A DNA stretch of 29,219 nt from Cloacimonetes bacterium UBA5284 (GCA_002410505.1 DHSO01000011.1:416-29634), one strand, 5' to 3'; numbered from the stretch's first letter, positions 7,603 to 16,999 are shown. Program-made: numbers and translations. Notes: generated by a model from the sequence alone, not told the origin.

Positions 7603-10600
7603 TTATTTCATCAGCATCATTTTTCTGGTGAATGTGGCAGATTCGGCTTCGAGGCGGATCAAATAGATACCGCTGCTCACGCTTCGGCCGTGGTAATCCC
7701 TACCATTCCACACTTTACTGTGTTCGCCGGCGGGCAGATTGCCACTAAAGAGTTCAGCAACTTTCTGGCCCTTCAGGTTGTATACACAAAGGCGCACGGG
7801 GCTATCCGCGGCGAGGCTGAAGGCGATATTGGTTTCCGGATTGAAGGGATTGGGATAGTTGCCGTTCAATGATGTCATCAATGGTATTTGGACAGCTTCT
7901 TCAGTATCCGATCCTCCCCAGGAGAATGCGATCAGTTCGCTGGCTTTGCTGCTGCCTTGCACATATTTGGCGACTACGTAATATTTGTAATCTCCGTGGC
8001 TTACAAGGCTTTCCTGATAGATCGGACTTTGCAGCTCGGCGGCCAATTCAAAGGCACCGGCAGCGTAACGGCGATACACTTCGTAGGAGTATATGGGGAA
8101 ATCCGGCTCGAGAGGAGGATTCCAGCTAAGTGACAAGAGGTCCTGATTGATCTGATGGGATACATCGCTTACCGGTTTCAAGTAATTCAGATAGAAATCC
8201 TGCTGCACGATAGGATTCTCCTCAGTGAGTGTGATAGCATAGCTATCCATGCTGTAATAGCCTTCTCCGACAGCCGAGACCTGATGCTCTGCCAGAGGCA
8301 TATAGAGTTGGTAGAAGCCCTCCGCGTCCGGCGAGACACACAGCCGATTTGCGTTGATTACATAAACCTGGCTGAAGTCCATATTGGGATCAGAAGAGCT
8401 CACCATGCCTTCAACCTTCCCGGCATAGGCCAGGTATCCGCTGGTGCGAACGTCGTCAATAAACCATCCGGGAGCCACTCCGCCGTAGTTTGGCGCTCCA
8501 AAACTGAAGCGGAATTGCACGGTTTGATTGCCATAACTTGCCAAAGGTATTTTCACCTGTTGCCATTCTTCCTGAACACCCTGGAAACCGGGCCCGGCAA
8601 GGGCTACCACGTTTCCGGCGGGATAACCGTTTTCCGGAGTGAGCACCTGCCACACGGAGCCGCCATTGGTGGATATCTTCACATTACCGCCGGCATTTAT
8701 CGTTCCGGTGTTGTATTTGTGCCAGAATTCCAGCATAAAATTAGCGCCGATATATACCGGTTGAGTAGTGAGATTGTAAGCGGCTCCGGGGCTGAAATCA
8801 GCGTCCAGTCTGGTTCCCCAGATCTTTGTTCCACTATGAGCTCCGGCATATTCGGATTGTCCCCATTCCCAACCGTTGTAACTGGGAGAGGGCTCGAAGT
8901 ATCCATTGTCATATTCGAAGTCTTCGCTCATGCCTGTGGTACCGACACTTACCAAAAGCTGGGAAGTGCCCACGTTTACATGATCTCCCAGGAAGCGGAT
9001 GTAGAAAGTGATGTTGTTGCCCAAAGGCGTATCCTGTGAAAGCGTAACGGGAAACATCATCTGCACAGTGCTGAGGGCGGGAACAAAGGGGATGGTGTCT
9101 CCTGAGTTCTGGATTGTAACATAGGGCGACACACTCATGATGCTGGCGTTCAGGTTATTTACGTCTATCTCGGAGATATTGCTGAAATTCACCACCATCT
9201 CGATAGTCTCACCCGGCTCTGCCAGACCGTTTCCGTTGCCGGCCGCATCGTTCATCATATAACTGCTTACCGTAATGCTTGGTCTGCGTACAGTGAAATC
9301 CACGGGGTAGTTCCATTCGGATTCACCGTTTGTGATGTGCAACATGAGATCGATAATACTGCCATCCGGGCAGTCTTCTTCTATGTAAACTGTTATGGGA
9401 GTTTTGTTTACGGCACTATTATCACCGGAGATATCCGGGTAATCACTAGTGCCATTTACGATGCTGGCGTAGGGGTGGTTGATAGTGGCAGATACAGTAG
9501 CTTCGGTAGCGGTGTTCAAGCCTTGATTGATCAAGCGAATACCCAATTCCACAGTCTCGGTTGGTTCTGCGATGTTATTGCCATTGGGATCGGTTACGAT
9601 GAGGTCGTGCACGATCAAGTATGGTGCTTCATGCAACACGGGAACGGTGGTTATCAACAGCGCGGAGTTGTTTGACAATGGTGCGGCTCCGGGAGCATAT
9701 TGATTGTTATAAGTGTATTCCAGGCCCACAGTATTACTGTGGTCTTTGATGCCGATGGTGGCATAGTTACCATGGTTGGGTTTGTATCCTCCACCGCCGA
9801 CGTCTACATTATTGAAATCTTTATACTGGATCTTGATTTTGCCATCGCCGTAACTGGTGGGATGGTAGGAAGGATCATAGAATATGATCTGGAAAGTCTC
9901 CAGTGATGTGCGGTTGAAACCATTGCGCATCTTGGAATATTCGATGATAAAGAGGTGGTTTGCGGCGTCGAAATACTTGTATATCCCACTATCTCCCAAA
10001 AGGATCAAATCATCCCAGAAAGCGGCGATCATGGGTGATGGCCCAAGCCCACCGGGCAGACGGCTATTGCGGAATTCAGAGTTTTGCGTTACTCCCATAG
10101 CGATAAAGCCGTTTGTGCTAACCGTAATCTGATCGTAGGGGACACCATAGAAGGGGAATGTAAAGGGTAAATCCACCAATTCATAGGTGGTGCTGCCGTT
10201 TTGGTCACCTTCATCTCCGTTGGCACCACTGTCGCTTAGCGTGTTCAATCTGATGCCGCCACCTCCTATACCGGGATCTATCTCGATCCATTCGTAAGTG
10301 GGACAATCGCTGAATTGAATGTCAGTCATGTCGTAGATGAAGTAGCCATAGCTATCCGGACCCATCGGTGTATGCTGATTCACATTGCCGATTGAGATGT
10401 TGAAATAGGCGTCTTGCATGAAACCTGCCTCATTGCTGAGCCGAAGTCTGAATGGTATCTGCATGCCGGGCACCAGCAGAGAGCGGGCGAAAAGACCAAA
10501 GCTGTCCAGAGTCCAGGACATGCTGTCGGCATTGATAGTGCCGATGTATGCTTCACTGTCTTCAACCAGCACGAGGTCATTCAAGGAAAAGAGTTGTGCA

Positions 10601-13038
10601 CTTACATTCTCTACCACGGCTATGGAGTTGTTCATTATTCCCAGGTTCAGAGTGCCTGTTTCCGCGGGGTCCAGTACGGAATTACTTCCCGCCAGTACGT
10701 CTACGCTTTCCACATGCAAAATCGCATTGTGAGATGCCACATGGATCGGGAATTGATATTGCGTGCCCCCCTCATCTGTGATGCTGAGGACCAATCTGAT
10801 ATCGTGGTAACCGGGCAGATTATGTGCGATATCGAAGACTACGAATTCCTGTGCCAATGCGCTCTCACCGGCAGAGATATCCGGAAAGCTGATCTCTTCA
10901 CTGAGTAGTTCGATGTAGGGATCCTCACTGCTGACAGTGCCACTTAGTGAAACAAGATCCACATCTCCAGTGTTTTTGGCGGATAGCATCAAGGCTATGC
11001 GTTCTCCAGCTTCCGCCAGATTATTACCATTACCCAGGGATCCGCTGCTGCCATCATCCACAACCATCATATCGTGATGAACCAAGCCTCCGACATCAGG
11101 TTCCACATAGATCTGAGCCGGTTTCTTGTCGTTTTTGGCTGCGGTAAGCAGGAGGCTGCTGCTGATTCCTCCCTCGATATGCAGGCTGATATTTCCGAAT
11201 TCATCGGTGTAACCGCGTGCCACAATCTGGTTTTCATCCTCACTGAACGCAGTAACGCTGGCATTTGCTATGGGATTGCCGTTTGCGTCGGTGATACTTG
11301 CATCCAGCAATACTGTGCCCAAAGTGAGAGTGGTGGGAGCGTTGATTTGCAGAGATTCGGGGATGCCGACAAAGACTTCCATGCTGGGATCACCCATCAG
11401 ATTGCACCAATGCGCAAAATAGTTTGCTTCATTGCTGTTGGTGGCACCATATACTTCGCGGATATAGAGTCTGCCATTTAGAAGGGCTTCGCCCATACTG
11501 CGCATGTTGTGGGCAAATATACCGTTGAAGATGGCGGCATTGAGCGTATTGTTGAACATGGTGTGAGTTCGGCTGGTAGCCATACCGATGGCGGTTACAG
11601 CTCCGGATGGATTTTGGGCCGTGCCCAGTCGGATAAAGGTCTCTGAGGTGCCGGTACCGTAGGAGCTGCCAAAATTTCCGGTTCCACAGGTCAGGATCAC
11701 GGCATGAGGCAGCTTGGACCCGTTATTCAGCGAGGAGCTGGGGCTCCAACCGCTCATGTTTATATAGCCGCGATAGCTGAAGAAATTCACTCCTTCGTTA
11801 ATGCCGCTGTTTATGGTTGATGAAAAGCCGCTGCTGTAGTTTTCTATGAAGCTGTAATCCGGGTTTACTCTTTCAGCCAGTTCTTTGATGTATTTGCTGT
11901 TATACACGCAGGAAATACCTGATGTGCTGGGGTCCCCGATCAAAAGAATGCGGTTCAGCCAGGCAGCTGCAGTAGCGTCGTTCGCTATATCCTTTTCATA
12001 TTTATACACTTTACTCAGCACGGTGGACAGTTGGTCGGCGGTTTCCACCGATATACGGCCTATAAAAGCATCTCCCAGATAGTCATCTCCGGCCAGGAAA
12101 GTATAGGGATAATCTCCTTCGCCGTTGTAGTTTGAGAAGTTTTCATAGTGAGTGGGAATCTGAGGTGTGTCGCCGATTAGTATGATGTAATCCGGACGGG
12201 TGGCAGGATCGTTGTATTGGATCTGGATGAAATTTTTGATGGCGGAAGAGCTGGATCCGGTTTCTTGCGTGCTTACCAGGTTCACTTCGTGGCCCTTTTG
12301 CTTTTTCCAATTCGCAAACATATTGACCATGGTCATGTAAAAAGTGTTCACGCCGTTTGGATAGATCATCAGAATTCTGCCGTATTCTTCACCGCTATGC
12401 AGATTTCGATAGTCCTCAAAATTCAATAGATTTGCCTCGTAAATCTTGCGGAAAGCAGGTGAATAGTCGCTGTAGGCGGGAAGCTCAAGCGCGCCTTTTT
12501 CGTCTGTGAACGAGATCTTGATATCGATCTCTTCATATACATTCAGGTTGCCGCTGTTGGCGTCCCAATGCACAGGATTCACGTTGAACTGGAGTACGCG
12601 AAAATCTCTTAGGATGGCGATTTCACCTTTTTCTACCAGGGCTTTTGGAGCTGATTCATGATACTTTCCCCTGTCGAAAAGCAATTGACTCCTCTTTTCT
12701 TCGGTGTCAAAGACAGGCAGCGGGCGGATATTCGAGATTGTTTTGCTGCGTCCGGCATCTATCTGCAGATGGTAGGAACCGGTAGGGGGGAGGATGATGC
12801 TGCCGCTGAAGACAGGAAGATCCGGGGCACCGGATTCTGCTGAACCGGAGGATTCCGCCATGCTGAGCACCTGAAATTCTTCATTGAGGATGTTTTCATT
12901 GCTTATCTTCAGCTCAGGAGCTCTGAACTTCAGTTCAATTTCCCCTTCCCGGGAAAATTCAAGCGTTAAAGGGCCGGCTGATAGCGCGAGCACCGTTAAA
13001 CAGTTGAGTAGTAATAGTAGGATCAGCTTTTTTCTCAT
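7603..13038 (-). CDS. giant secreted C25 (gingipain-like) peptidase family protein with sorting domain
   Basis: An 1811-residue secreted protein. It has a signal peptide (residues 1-21), a propeptide-like region (about 22-215), then a gingipain-type domain (about 219-560) with GRILMIYPNG, DYIILIGDTPQIPT, FIGRIS, VILTCGTGNF and LMGDPSMEVF. The nucleophile Cys451 is present, but the family's GHG histidine is replaced: the segment reads SYRGYINMSGW (421-431). Behind it come several Ig-like or CARDB-like modules sharing NGNNLAEAGE-type motifs, a region with YDQITVSTNGFIAMG like secreted 'nidogen-like' modules, a MAM-like module (W..I...FIDDV), a carboxypeptidase-regulatory-like module, a fibronectin III domain (SDVSHQIN...) and, from residue about 1721, a type IX-like C-terminal signal (NYPNPFNP, VYNLKGQKVAEL, SSGIYLIRLE). 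Export by a T9SS-like route is inferred. Processing of other surface proteins or protein degradation is possible; activity is uncertain. Confidence 0.9.
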   Translation of the reverse strand: MRKKLILLLLLNCLTVLALSAGPLTLEFSREGEIELKFRAPELKISNENILNEEFQVLSMAESSGSAESGAPDLPVFSGSIILPPTGSYHLQIDAGRSKTISNIRPLPVFDTEEKRSQLLFDRGKYHESAPKALVEKGEIAILRDFRVLQFNVNPVHWDANSGNLNVYEEIDIKISFTDEKGALELPAYSDYSPAFRKIYEANLLNFEDYRNLHSGEEYGRILMIYPNGVNTFYMTMVNMFANWKKQKGHEVNLVSTQETGSSSSAIKNFIQIQYNDPATRPDYIILIGDTPQIPTHYENFSNYNGEGDYPYTFLAGDDYLGDAFIGRISVETADQLSTVLSKVYKYEKDIANDATAAAWLNRILLIGDPSTSGISCVYNSKYIKELAERVNPDYSFIENYSSGFSSTINSGINEGVNFFSYRGYINMSGWSPSSSLNNGSKLPHAVILTCGTGNFGSSYGTGTSETFIRLGTAQNPSGAVTAIGMATSRTHTMFNNTLNAAIFNGIFAHNMRSMGEALLNGRLYIREVYGATNSNEANYFAHWCNLMGDPSMEVFVGIPESLQINAPTTLTLGTVLLDASITDANGNPIANASVTAFSEDENQIVARGYTDEFGNISLHIEGGISSSLLLTAAKNDKKPAQIYVEPDVGGLVHHDMMVVDDGSSGSLGNGNNLAEAGERIALMLSAKNTGDVDLVSLSGTVSSEDPYIELLSEEISFPDISAGESALAQEFVVFDIAHNLPGYHDIRLVLSITDEGGTQYQFPIHVASHNAILHVESVDVLAGSNSVLDPAETGTLNLGIMNNSIAVVENVSAQLFSLNDLVLVEDSEAYIGTINADSMSWTLDSFGLFARSLLVPGMQIPFRLRLSNEAGFMQDAYFNISIGNVNQHTPMGPDSYGYFIYDMTDIQFSDCPTYEWIEIDPGIGGGGIRLNTLSDSGANGDEGDQNGSTTYELVDLPFTFPFYGVPYDQITVSTNGFIAMGVTQNSEFRNSRLPGGLGPSPMIAAFWDDLILLGDSGIYKYFDAANHLFIIEYSKMRNGFNRTSLETFQIIFYDPSYHPTSYGDGKIKIQYKDFNNVDVGGGGYKPNHGNYATIGIKDHSNTVGLEYTYNNQYAPGAAPLSNNSALLITTVPVLHEAPYLIVHDLIVTDPNGNNIAEPTETVELGIRLINQGLNTATEATVSATINHPYASIVNGTSDYPDISGDNSAVNKTPITVYIEEDCPDGSIIDLMLHITNGESEWNYPVDFTVRRPSITVSSYMMNDAAGNGNGLAEPGETIEMVVNFSNISEIDVNNLNASIMSVSPYVTIQNSGDTIPFVPALSTVQMMFPVTLSQDTPLGNNITFYIRFLGDHVNVGTSQLLVSVGTTGMSEDFEYDNGYFEPSPSYNGWEWGQSEYAGAHSGTKIWGTRLDADFSPGAAYNLTTQPVYIGANFMLEFWHKYNTGTINAGGNVKISTNGGSVWQVLTPENGYPAGNVVALAGPGFQGVQEEWQQVKIPLASYGNQTVQFRFSFGAPNYGGVAPGWFIDDVRTSGYLAYAGKVEGMVSSSDPNMDFSQVYVINANRLCVSPDAEGFYQLYMPLAEHQVSAVGEGYYSMDSYAITLTEENPIVQQDFYLNYLKPVSDVSHQINQDLLSLSWNPPLEPDFPIYSYEVYRRYAAGAFELAAELQSPIYQESLVSHGDYKYYVVAKYVQGSSKASELIAFSWGGSDTEEAVQIPLMTSLNGNYPNPFNPETNIAFSLAADSPVRLCVYNLKGQKVAELFSGNLPAGEHSKVWNGRDYHGRSVSSGIYLIRLEAESATFTRKMMLMK

Positions 13039-13063
13039 TTCTTCTTTTGCTCCATATTACATG

Positions 13064-13096
13064 AAAGGAACCTGAAGCATATAGCCAGGTTCCTTT
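13064..13096 (-). terminator. hairpin between the LVIVD lipoprotein gene and the C25 gene
   Basis: A perfect 11-bp stem (13064-13074 with 13086-13096, AAAGGAACCTG / CAGGTTCCTTT) with an 11-nt loop sits between two co-directed genes. The 3' arm ends in CCTTT but no U-run follows, so it may be a leaky terminator, an attenuator or a processing site. It separates levels of the upstream lipoprotein and the giant peptidase. Confidence 0.55.
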
Positions 13097-13125
13097 GAAT
13101 TTGGTTTATTAATTAAAGCTTGTAT

Positions 13126-14160
13126 TCATCGATTCATTTTGTAAAAATAGATTCCGTTGTCGCGAGTACCTACGATCAGGGTATCATCGACCATGTTTAG
13201 TGTGTTCACATATCCACCCTCAGTAATCTGCTGGATCATTTTGGGATCAGTGGGATTGCTGACGTCGAATACATAGCAGCCACCGCCACCGGAGCTGATC
13301 GCAACCGTATCACCCGAGATTGCAATGTCCGACGCGTATCCGGTGCCGATAAATTCGGCAACCTGAACTGGATTGGCTTTGTCACTGATGTCAACTATCT
13401 GTAAGCCTCCCTGACGGGCGGCGATATAGGCATAATCGTTTTGAACAACTACGTGTTGCGCTTCACCTTTCACTGCTAGTTCGCTGATAAGGGTTCCGCT
13501 GGCCTTCTCCAGTATAGCCAATCCTCTTTGCTGGATGGCACCAAAAATGTGGCTTGCATCGATAGCTACACCGGATACGTTTGCGGACACTTGGATCCCT
13601 TCGCTGGTAAATGCGGAGTATGGAGTGGTTCCTTGGGCTCCATCGTAGCCGAGAAGACAGATCCGGTTTGATAAACAATACGCGATGTCCAAAATGTGTC
13701 CGGGGCGTGGTGTTTCCAAATCATAGGTTGCTAGATGGATAATGTCTCTAGTGCCTCCGGTAATTCCGTGAATCCAAACCATGTTATCAGGGTCACTGTT
13801 GTCCATGAGGTATATTGTATCTGCGCTTTGAATCTCACTGAAAAACAAGCGATCGCTTTTGGGAGAGACCGCAAGACTCCGGTTTTTGAACAACTGGACT
13901 ACAGAACTATCGGCTGCCATAATTTCTGGATACCAAGTCAATTGATGGTTTTCCAAATTGATGACTCCTATTCCGCCTTGATCCAGAGCTATATAGGCAT
14001 GGTTGTTCCCGATTTCTATCTCACAGGGATCGCCAACCACAGGCACCTGCGCCAACAAAGTGAAATTGCCATCGCTCTGAAAGGACGTGTTTCGCTCCGC
14101 GCAAGCAGAGATCACCAGCATGATTGCCAGCAACATGTATGTTAAAATCTTTCTCGACAT
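13126..14160 (-). CDS. LVIVD-repeat lipoprotein
   Basis: A 344-residue lipoprotein with lipobox VISAC (Cys20) after a hydrophobic leader. The mature part consists of beta-propeller-like repeats: HAYIALDQGGIGVINL, YAYIAARQGGLQIVDISD and TVAISSGGGGCYVFDVSN, each followed by the NP/DP words seen in LVIVD repeats, and ending with TLIVGTRDNGIYFY. Such proteins sit on the periplasmic or outer face and probably bind partners; no enzyme motif is visible. The start is the ATG at 14160, 6 nt after GGAGG; an in-frame TTG one codon upstream is less likely. It lies upstream of the C25-like gene in the same direction, with 87 nt and a hairpin between. Confidence 0.85.
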   Translation of the reverse strand: MSRKILTYMLLAIMLVISACAERNTSFQSDGNFTLLAQVPVVGDPCEIEIGNNHAYIALDQGGIGVINLENHQLTWYPEIMAADSSVVQLFKNRSLAVSPKSDRLFFSEIQSADTIYLMDNSDPDNMVWIHGITGGTRDIIHLATYDLETPRPGHILDIAYCLSNRICLLGYDGAQGTTPYSAFTSEGIQVSANVSGVAIDASHIFGAIQQRGLAILEKASGTLISELAVKGEAQHVVVQNDYAYIAARQGGLQIVDISDKANPVQVAEFIGTGYASDIAISGDTVAISSGGGGCYVFDVSNPTDPKMIQQITEGGYVNTLNMVDDTLIVGTRDNGIYFYKMNR

Positions 14161-14244
14161 CAAGAACCTCCATCATATCGATCACTTATTATTTTCTTCT
14201 GTTTGAAGTGTATGCAAGAAGCATTCCCAAAGCTGCGATTACGC

Positions 14245-14288
14245 AAAAAAAAGAAAGGCCCGGCCAATGCTATTTTGGCGAAGCCTTT
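14245..14288 (-). terminator. intrinsic terminator of hydE
   Basis: The stem AAAGGC-TTC-GCCAA / TTGGC-CGG-GCCTTT (14288-14275 with 14267-14254; one internal mismatch block) is followed on the minus strand by C and a run of eight T or more. It lies about 20 nt past the hydE stop. Confidence 0.9.
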
Positions 14289-14309
14289 TACTAATGATTT
14301 TGCTATCAG

Positions 14310-15356
14310 CTATTTAGTGCGCGCGGCAAAATGTTGGGAATCTCCCCACTCATCAAAGCCGATGCTTTCACCGATGGATTCAATCCTGCGACTGAGACAA
14401 CTGATGCATTGATCGGCGTTTTCATCCAAACAGGGTTTACCTTCATATAACTGGTATCCTTCCCTGTATTTGGTGTCCGTAATGTTTGGCATCAGCACGT
14501 TCGCTCCGGCCAACAATCCCATTTCCCGGCCTTCGGGATGCAAGGCTTGCAGAGCGGTTGTGGTGGCAATGTTTACATCCTTTAGTGCGATCCGGCAGCT
14601 TGCTATCAATTTCAGTCCCATCTTGAGGGCAGCATCCTCATCAAAGCTGTCCACAAGGTGCTTCAAAGGTGTCCCGTGATGGGGTATGTAGGGCCCCATG
14701 CCCAGCATATCGATGTCCCTATCATAGAAGAATAGGATGTCGTTCGCGATGTCTTCAATGCTCTGTCCGGGAAGTCCAACCATTATTCCCGTGCCTACCT
14801 GATAACCGCTGTTCCTTAATAGAGTGAGACAGTGTTTGCGGTGTTCAAAATCGTGGTCCGCGGGATGTAGAGTTTTATACAATTCCGGATTCGATGTTTC
14901 GATCCTCAAAAGGTAACGGTGAGCGCCGGCGTCAAACCAGCGCTTGTATACCTCTTCACTCTGTTCGCCAAGTGATAGGGTTATGCCCAATTTGCCCCCC
15001 GAAAGCTTTTTGATGCCACGGAGCAGTTCCTCAATATAGTCCGTCCATGCCTTGTCTGTGCGCTCTCCGGCCTGTATGACCAAGCTGCCGTAGCGTTGGT
15101 CAAGACACCATTTTGCTTCGGCCAAAGCCTCTTCCATGCTGATGGTATAGCGCTTAAAATCCGGATTTCCGCTGCGGATACCGCAATAGTAGCAATTCTT
15201 TGAGCAGATGTTGCTTAGTTCGATGATGCCGCGGAAATAAACCTTGGTTCCCACGTATTGTTTTTTTACTTCATAAGCCCGCTTATACAATGCCTGTAGC
15301 TCTTCCTCAGTTGTGAGGCTGAGCATCCGAATCAGTTCATTTTTATCTGGACGCAT
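14310..15356 (-). CDS. hydE: [FeFe]-hydrogenase H-cluster radical SAM maturase HydE
   Basis: A 348-residue cytoplasmic radical SAM enzyme. With HydF and HydG it builds the di-iron subcluster of [FeFe]-hydrogenase. The radical SAM motif CSKNCYYCGIR (C-x3-C-x2-C) lies near residues 51-58, followed by the HydE-typical LSLGEQSEEVYKRWFDAGAHR, YLLRIETSN, LYKTLHPADH, GIMVGLPGQS and GMGPYIPHHGTPL. The C-terminal part has ANVLMPNITDTKYREGYQLY and a small cysteine pair (CISC). Length is usual. Start ATG at 15356, about 10 nt after AGAGG. HydF, HydG and the hydrogenase are not in this window, so it is a stand-alone maturase gene here. It implies that the host makes or uses H2 (inference). Confidence 0.95.
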   Translation of the reverse strand: MRPDKNELIRMLSLTTEEELQALYKRAYEVKKQYVGTKVYFRGIIELSNICSKNCYYCGIRSGNPDFKRYTISMEEALAEAKWCLDQRYGSLVIQAGERTDKAWTDYIEELLRGIKKLSGGKLGITLSLGEQSEEVYKRWFDAGAHRYLLRIETSNPELYKTLHPADHDFEHRKHCLTLLRNSGYQVGTGIMVGLPGQSIEDIANDILFFYDRDIDMLGMGPYIPHHGTPLKHLVDSFDEDAALKMGLKLIASCRIALKDVNIATTTALQALHPEGREMGLLAGANVLMPNITDTKYREGYQLYEGKPCLDENADQCISCLSRRIESIGESIGFDEWGDSQHFAARTK

Positions 15357-15538
15357 AAATTTTTACCTCTTTCTTGATATAATATGCCTATCCCGCCGCT
15401 CTGCAAGCTAAATTCTCTTAGCACGGGCGCGCCCGGCATTGCTTACCCCGATTGTTATGGTAGGAGCGCAACACATATATACTTGGGATATAGTGGTTGA
15501 AATGAGGGGAGATATATTGGTAAAGCTATGTTGTCATA

Positions 15539-15727
15539 TCATATCCCTACGCTTTCTGACTGACAATCGAGCCATAGCCGGGCGCTGTATTCGATTTCGG
15601 TGATACTGCCCTCCACTGTGAGATTTGAGGAAAGACTACCGGATATCAAGGCATTATCTCCCGGGTCCGCAAGCATAGCCCGGTTCTTGCTGTTGCTGCT
15701 CCCGATAGAGTATAGGGTTTTGGAAGT
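15539..15727 (-). pseudogene. possible decayed coding fragment (C-terminal piece)
   Basis: On the minus strand, a frame of 62 codons is open from 15727 to the TGA at 15541-15539. It has no start codon near its beginning, where a TAA lies at 15730-15728. The residues look protein-like (ADPGDNALISGSLSSNLTV, then EIEYSARLWLDC) rather than random. I cannot name a family. It may be the tail of a broken gene, or chance. The 15361-15945 interval holds nothing else I can support, apart from two TTGACA words at 15794 and 15821 without clear -10 partners. Confidence 0.25.
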
Positions 15728-15945
15728 TTATCAGCTATAGAGGATATTTCTCTACATCTTGGCATAAGAACGTGAAATGTGTTCGCAATTTGCTTGACAA
15801 CAATAACTCGATTTCGAATGTTGACAGCAGAAATGCCCCGGCAGGTCGTAAACATGAAAATATTATAAGAGCTTATGCGCAGATTACCGAGACTAAGGTC
15901 CAGTTCTCAATGCTTTGATTCAATTAAAAGTAAATAGGAGATGCA

Positions 15946-16434
15946 ATGTCTGAAACAATATATTCACAACCTTATGCAGTCAAGATACCACCGATATTGG
16001 TAGCCAAAGACAGGCAGGTAGGTCATAATCCGGAGAACGAGCTGATATCCCGCCTGCACAATCGCTTGGAAGCCGAGGGGATCAAGCTGGAAAACATGCG
16101 GGAATTTGGTTTTGATATCCCCGTATCCCGAGAAGAACAGGCCGAGGGCAAGCGAGGTTATGAATACTGGGTGCAAGTGCCCGGATTTTCTTATGATATT
16201 CCGGGTCTGCAGGTAGAGTCTTTCAAAGGGGGCAATTACCTGGCCTTGAGGATAGACAATCCCTTCGCGGAGCCCTGTGCAAGAATTCCTGAAGCTTGGG
16301 ACAGATTGGTCAAATATTTCGAAGAGCAGCAAATCACGGCGGATGATCATCATGAGGCCGGAGTATGTTTGGAAGAGGTTTCGGCAAACCAGTCTATGGA
16401 AGTTATGACTATTTATATCAGAATCAAGGATTGA
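15946..16434 (+). CDS. GyrI-like / AraC effector-binding-domain protein
   Basis: A 162-residue cytoplasmic protein with a stand-alone small-molecule-binding domain of the GyrI-like (SHS2) fold found at the C-terminus of many AraC- and MerR-type regulators. Visible signs are KRGYEYWVQVPG, then KGGNYLALRIDNPF, then IPEAWDRLVKYFEEQQI, then CLEEV and a closing strand MTIYIRIKD, in the family order. There is no DNA-binding domain. The start ATG at 15946 follows TAGGAGATGCA. It stands alone between two gene-poor stretches, so context gives no function; ligand sensing or detoxification are open possibilities. Confidence 0.8.
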   Translation: MSETIYSQPYAVKIPPILVAKDRQVGHNPENELISRLHNRLEAEGIKLENMREFGFDIPVSREEQAEGKRGYEYWVQVPGFSYDIPGLQVESFKGGNYLALRIDNPFAEPCARIPEAWDRLVKYFEEQQITADDHHEAGVCLEEVSANQSMEVMTIYIRIKD

Positions 16435-16464
16435 ATCGATCGAATCATCTATATGCTTGTTGAG

Positions 16465-16999
16465 TCAGGCCGGCAGATATTGAGCCTTGACGCTTTTGTC
16501 TTCAGCGCCTTTGAGTACTATTTTGGAGAGTGCAGTTCCCGTTGCTGATTCGAATAAGTATTCAGTTGCTGCAGTTTTTTCCTGTTTTATTAGCTGGATT
16601 CCCCCATCTCCCGGAATTATGCGGAGTGCGTGGATGATATGCCTGAGGTCGAAGTTTTTGATCAGGAAGGGAAAGCTTGCAAACGTGCTTGTGCGAGGGC
16701 TGGTTGAAGCAAGGTATTGGCCATGTATATTATATATTTCTTCCGGCAAATCTACGGGGGCATGGCGCTGTCTCAAGCATAGCCTTTTGGAAGCTGAGTT
16801 AGCATGACAGCAGGGGCTTGCCGGCAGCATTTAGTCTCAATACATAAAGGTTTTCCTTCTTTGCTAATAGTGGTGCAGAACGGTAATTGCTTGGAGATTG
16901 ATAATTTCTGTTGACAGAATTTCCACTCAAGAAAAAATGACAAGAAATGAAGCCGTCAGCTTCTGCCTTGTTGCCTGAAAGTGCGTACAGGGCCGATGA
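16465..16999 (-). pseudogene. possible frameshifted gene remnant
   Basis: Two overlapping minus-strand frames read as protein. The first is open from 16999 to the TAA at 16801-16799 and ends with a part such as KKENLYVLRLNAAGKPLL. The second continues in another frame to a TGA at 16467-16465, with DLPEEIYNIHGQYLAS, KNFDLRHIIHALRIIPGD and KIVLKGAEDKSVKAQYLPA. A single shift near 16800-16830 would join them into about 170 codons. The first frame has no start codon with a ribosome binding site, so the N-terminus is missing too. No family recognised. The plus-strand frame in the same place looks like a shadow. Confidence 0.3.

Noticed and set aside
8155..9039. Plus-strand frame of 294 codons opposite the C25-like gene
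   Set aside because: Antisense of a protein with recognisable domains over its full length.
16487..16807. Plus-strand frame of 106 codons
   Set aside because: No ribosome binding site; the minus-strand frames look more protein-like, and even those are doubtful.
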